Shown here: positions 6,525 to 8,569 of the stretch, piece by piece
How positions within the stretch are numbered: position 1 is the first letter of the stretch
How the letters are laid out: each line of letters starts with the position of its first letter
NCBI GenBank assembly: GCA_937967345.1
Contig: CALBTN010000006.1
Coordinates: 1-8,569 of the forward strand
Length of the DNA: 8,569 bases
Source: an uncultured Rubrivivax sp.
Lineage (GTDB): Bacteria; Pseudomonadota; Gammaproteobacteria; Burkholderiales; Burkholderiaceae_C
Reading direction: 5' to 3'
The notes under the pieces: model-generated
Told to the model about the DNA's origin: nothing
Seen by the model: only the letters and a program-made list of their open reading frames with translations
Database searches by the model: none
Translations under genes and position numbers: made by a program

Positions 6525-7648
6525 GCGAGCACCTCGTCGCGCCAGCGCGCGTGGGCGTAATGCGCGGCGCAGGCGCCTTCGGAAGAGACCATGCACGCAC
6601 CCAGCGGATGCTCCGGCGTGCAGGCGACGGCGAAGAGCCGGCACTGCGTCGGGCGCTCCAGCCCGCGCAGCACCTGGGCACAGCGGCATTGCGCATGGTC
6701 GGCGGCCACGCGGTAGGGCAGTGCGAAGCGGCGTTCGGCGTCGAAAGCGGCATACGCGGCGCGCGGGCGCAGCGCGCTGGCCGGCAGCGTGCCCAGGCCG
6801 CGCCATTCGAAGGCCTTGCGCGGTTGCAGCACCGCCTCGACCAGCGCCTGCGCGTGCCGGTTGCCCTGCGGCGTGACGGCGCGGGCGTAGGCGTTCTCGG
6901 CCTCGGCGCGTCCGGCATGCACCTGGCGCACCAGGCGCAGCACCGCCTGCAGCAGGTCCAGCGGCTCGAAGCCGGCGATCACCACCGGCACCCGGTGCGC
7001 CGCGGCGATGCGCGCGAAGGCGGCGGTGCCGGTCACGACCGAAACGTGGCCGGGGCCGACGACCCCGTCCAGCGCCTGCGCCGCGCCGCCACCCGCCTGG
7101 CCCAGCACATGCTCGATGGCCGGCGGTGTCAGGACATGGCAGCACAGCACGCTGAAGTTGCGCAACCCTTCGCGCGCCGCCGTTTGCAGCGCCAGCGCCG
7201 TCGGCGGCGTCGTGGTCTCGAAGCCGATCGCGAACAGCACGACTTCGCGCGCCGGGCATTCGCGCGCCAGCCGCAGCGCGTCGGCCGGCGAATAGACCAC
7301 GCGCACGTCGGCGCCCTCGGCGCGCTGCTGCTGCAGCGACCGGTCGCCCGAAGCCGGCACGCGCATCGTGTCGCCGTAGGTGCAGACGATCGCGCCATGC
7401 TCGCGCGCCAGCGCGATCGCCTGGTCGATGCGGCCGACCGGCAGCACGCACACCGGACAGCCCGGGCCATGCACCATCTCGATCGCCGGCGGCAGCAGCG
7501 CGTTCACGCCATGGCGCGCCAGCGCATGGGTGTGGCCGCCGCAGAACTCCATGAAGCGGTAGCGGCGGTGGGGCTGCACTTCGGCGGCCAGCTGCGCGGC
7601 CAGTGCCCGGGCCGCGGCCGGATCGCGAAACCCGTCGACGTACTTCAT
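6521..7648 (-). CDS. hypD: HypD, iron-sulfur scaffold for Fe(CN)2CO assembly
   Basis: HypD with HypC holds the iron atom on which the cyanide and CO ligands are assembled, and it carries a [4Fe-4S] cluster. The protein is 375 residues, the usual size. The catalytic cysteines are present: Cys36 in EFCGGHTH (34-41) and Cys64/Cys67 in HGPGCPVC (60-67). The central GFETTTPPTAL and the PVVIAGFEPLDLL segments are typical. The C-terminal cluster domain has CRC (321, 323), then cysteines at 336, 343, 352 and 360, within the signature LGACMVSSEGACAAHY. The start MKYVDGFRDP (7648) is conserved in the family and overlaps the hypC stop by 4 bp. The ribosome-binding site is poor, which fits translational coupling. 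Its stop overlaps the hypE start. Confidence 0.96.
   Translation of the reverse strand: MKYVDGFRDPAAARALAAQLAAEVQPHRRYRFMEFCGGHTHALARHGVNALLPPAIEMVHGPGCPVCVLPVGRIDQAIALAREHGAIVCTYGDTMRVPASGDRSLQQQRAEGADVRVVYSPADALRLARECPAREVVLFAIGFETTTPPTALALQTAAREGLRNFSVLCCHVLTPPAIEHVLGQAGGGAAQALDGVVGPGHVSVVTGTAAFARIAAAHRVPVVIAGFEPLDLLQAVLRLVRQVHAGRAEAENAYARAVTPQGNRHAQALVEAVLQPRKAFEWRGLGTLPASALRPRAAYAAFDAERRFALPYRVAADHAQCRCAQVLRGLERPTQCRLFAVACTPEHPLGACMVSSEGACAAHYAHARWRDEVLA
6530..6535 (-). promoter_or_regulatory. Ribosome-binding site of hypE
   Basis: GAGGTG on the minus strand lies five bases before the hypE ATG, inside the last codons of hypD. It supports the 6524 start over any longer reading of the frame, which is open far upstream. 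Confidence 0.7.
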
Positions 7649-7884
7649 GCCGCCGCCCCCGGCGCGCCGGCCGCCGCCATCTCGGCGAGCAGACGCAGCG
7701 TCGCCTCGGCCTCGTCGCGGTCGAGCACGCCGATCGCATGCCCGACATGCACGATGACGTAGTCGCCCACCGCTGCCTCGGGCACCAGCGCCACCGAGAT
7801 GCGCTTGCGCACGCCGCCCAGGTCCACGGTCGCTTCGTCGCCGGCCAGGCGCTCGGCCAGCAGCGCGGGTATGGCCAGGCACAT
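7645..7884 (-). CDS. hypC: HypC, hydrogenase maturation chaperone
   Basis: HypC is the small chaperone that binds HypD during iron-cofactor assembly and then escorts the cofactor to the hydrogenase large-subunit precursor. The protein is 79 residues, within the HypC/HupF range. It begins MCLAIP, giving the essential N-terminal Cys2 after methionine removal. A beta-barrel core follows (EATVDLGGVRKRISVALV), then the signature GDYVIVHVGHAIGVLD, then a C-terminal helix (DEAEATLRLLAEM). The ATG at 7884 overlaps the last base of the hypF TGA (TGATG) and has a strong GGAGGTG five bases upstream. The stop overlaps the hypD start by 4 bp. Confidence 0.95.
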   Translation of the reverse strand: MCLAIPALLAERLAGDEATVDLGGVRKRISVALVPEAAVGDYVIVHVGHAIGVLDRDEAEATLRLLAEMAAAGAPGAAA

Positions 7885-8569
7885 CAGGCCACCTCCAGCG
7901 CGGCATCGCGCGGCGCCGCTTGCGCCCAAGTCAGCCGCTGCGCCGCGACCGCGGCCTGCCCGCGCGCGAGCCCGGCGTCGCCCGGCGGCGCGGCCAGCGG
8001 CAGCCGCACCTCCAGCCCGGCCCGGCCCAGTCGCTCGACCAGCCGCTGCCGCAGCCGCCGGTTGACCAGGCAGCCGCCGCCGAGCACGACCGCGGCGCTG
8101 CCGCGCGCGGCAGCGGCGGCGGCGGCGGCGGCGGCGCCGGCCAACGCCTCGGCCAGCGCATCGTGAAACAGCGCCGCGCCTTCGGCCACACGGCCGGCAT
8201 CGCCCAGCGCCAGCAGGGTCGCCAGCAGCGGCCGGGTGTCGACCACGCCCCGCACACAAGGCAGCGCCATCGCCGGCAGCGGCCGGGTGCAGGTGGCGGC
8301 GGCCTGCTCGAGCGCGATCGCCGCCTCGGCCTCGTGCGCCTGCCGCATCGCCAAGCCCAGCGCCGCCGCCGCGGCATCGAACCAGCGCCCGGCGCTGGTC
8401 GTCACCAGGCCGCCGCCCTGGCGCAGCAGCCGCGCCACGCCGCCTGCCAGGCCGGCACCGACGCGCGCGCCGAAGCGCGGCACGATCTCGCCGCCGCGGC
8501 CCAGCGCGTGCAGCGCCGCGGCCGCGCGCCGGCGGCGGTCGCGCGCGGCGCGGTCGCCGCCGGGCAGGT
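7884..8569 (-). CDS. hypF: HypF, carbamoyltransferase of hydrogenase maturation (C-terminal part, cut by window edge)
   Basis: HypF makes carbamoyl-adenylate from carbamoyl phosphate and ATP and transfers the carbamoyl group to HypE. Only the last 227 codons are here; the family is normally 750-800 residues. The acylphosphatase, zinc-finger and YrdC-like domains therefore lie beyond the right edge. The visible part is the end of the Kae1-like domain. It shows LPGGDRAARD at the edge, TTSAGRWFDAAAAALGL (56-72 of the fragment), HEAEAAIALEQAA, FHDALAEAL (134-142), LGGGCLVNRRL (162-172) and APPGDAGLARGQAAVAA near the end. These follow the order of HypF motifs, but several motif residues differ from the common form. 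A polyalanine stretch (145-154) is encoded largely by a GCG repeat. The stop overlaps the hypC start by one base. The reading frame runs off the window. Confidence 0.9.
   Translation of the reverse strand, partial: LPGGDRAARDRRRRAAAALHALGRGGEIVPRFGARVGAGLAGGVARLLRQGGGLVTTSAGRWFDAAAAALGLAMRQAHEAEAAIALEQAAATCTRPLPAMALPCVRGVVDTRPLLATLLALGDAGRVAEGAALFHDALAEALAGAAAAAAAAAARGSAAVVLGGGCLVNRRLRQRLVERLGRAGLEVRLPLAAPPGDAGLARGQAAVAAQRLTWAQAAPRDAALEVA
7890..7896 (-). promoter_or_regulatory. Ribosome-binding site of hypC
   Basis: GGAGGTG on the minus strand, five bases before the hypC ATG and within the last codons of hypF, is the best Shine-Dalgarno I noticed in the window. It fixes the start at MCLAIP. 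Confidence 0.75.
8113..8136. repeat. (GCG)8 trinucleotide repeat inside hypF
   Basis: Eight perfect GCG units run over 24 bases. On the coding (minus) strand they read as CGC units, in the GCC alanine frame, and supply most of a ten-alanine run in HypF. Expansion or contraction would keep the frame. Confidence 0.85.

Noticed and set aside
4360..6876. Very long open frame on the plus strand (838 codons)
   Set aside because: It crosses the methyltransferase and antisense hypE/hypD, and its translation is low-complexity Arg/Ala/Pro/Gly sequence, as expected for a shadow frame in GC-rich DNA.
6525..7748. Possible N-terminal extension of hypE making a 758-codon protein
   Set aside because: The extra part is the shadow of hypD in another frame. 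The 6524 start has a good ribosome-binding site and matches the family N-terminus.
8113..8136. GCG run considered as part of a CRISPR or other array
   Set aside because: It is a simple trinucleotide repeat inside a coding frame, with no spacers.

Overview
The window is very GC-rich, strongly codon-biased bacterial DNA, fully packed with genes. Base composition, the protein families present and a hypF-hypC-hypD-hypE cluster suggest a betaproteobacterium, probably a Burkholderiales member of the Rubrivivax/Ideonella/Comamonadaceae kind that carries a [NiFe]-hydrogenase. The taxon is inferred from style, not from a marker gene.

Layout. Left (1-1258, +): the last codons of a possible upstream gene overlap the start of a 12-helix major facilitator superfamily (MFS) transporter. 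Next (1307-2602, -): a 431-residue signalling-type protein with a degenerate EAL-like N-terminal half and a C-terminal HDOD domain, convergent with the transporter. Then (2708-3493, -): a DUF169-family protein, separated from the HDOD gene by a 12-bp perfect hairpin. Divergent from it (3537-4031, +) is creA, an exported protein of unknown function. It is followed closely by a SAM-dependent methyltransferase with a Methyltransf_32-type domain (4070-5335, +).

Right (5472-8569, -): the 3' end of a hydrogenase-maturation operon, read right to left as hypF (C-terminal 227 codons only), hypC, hypD and hypE. The genes are joined by 1-bp, 4-bp and 4-bp stop/start overlaps. Together they make and deliver the Fe(CN)2CO group of [NiFe]-hydrogenase. 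HypF carbamoylates the C-terminal cysteine of HypE, HypE dehydrates this to a thiocyanate, and the HypC-HypD complex receives cyanide on iron and passes it to the hydrogenase large subunit. The key cysteines of HypC, HypD and HypE are all present. The operon ends at hypE, facing the methyltransferase gene.

I see no tRNA, rRNA, insertion sequence, phage gene or CRISPR array. No gene is visibly broken. I did not find a convincing new multi-gene system. The most unusual local structures are a 12-bp tandem repeat carrying three successive in-frame stop codons at the end of the HDOD gene, a (GCG)8 tract coding for polyalanine in hypF, altered Kae1-like motif residues in HypF, and a 12-bp repeat at the start of the methyltransferase gene.
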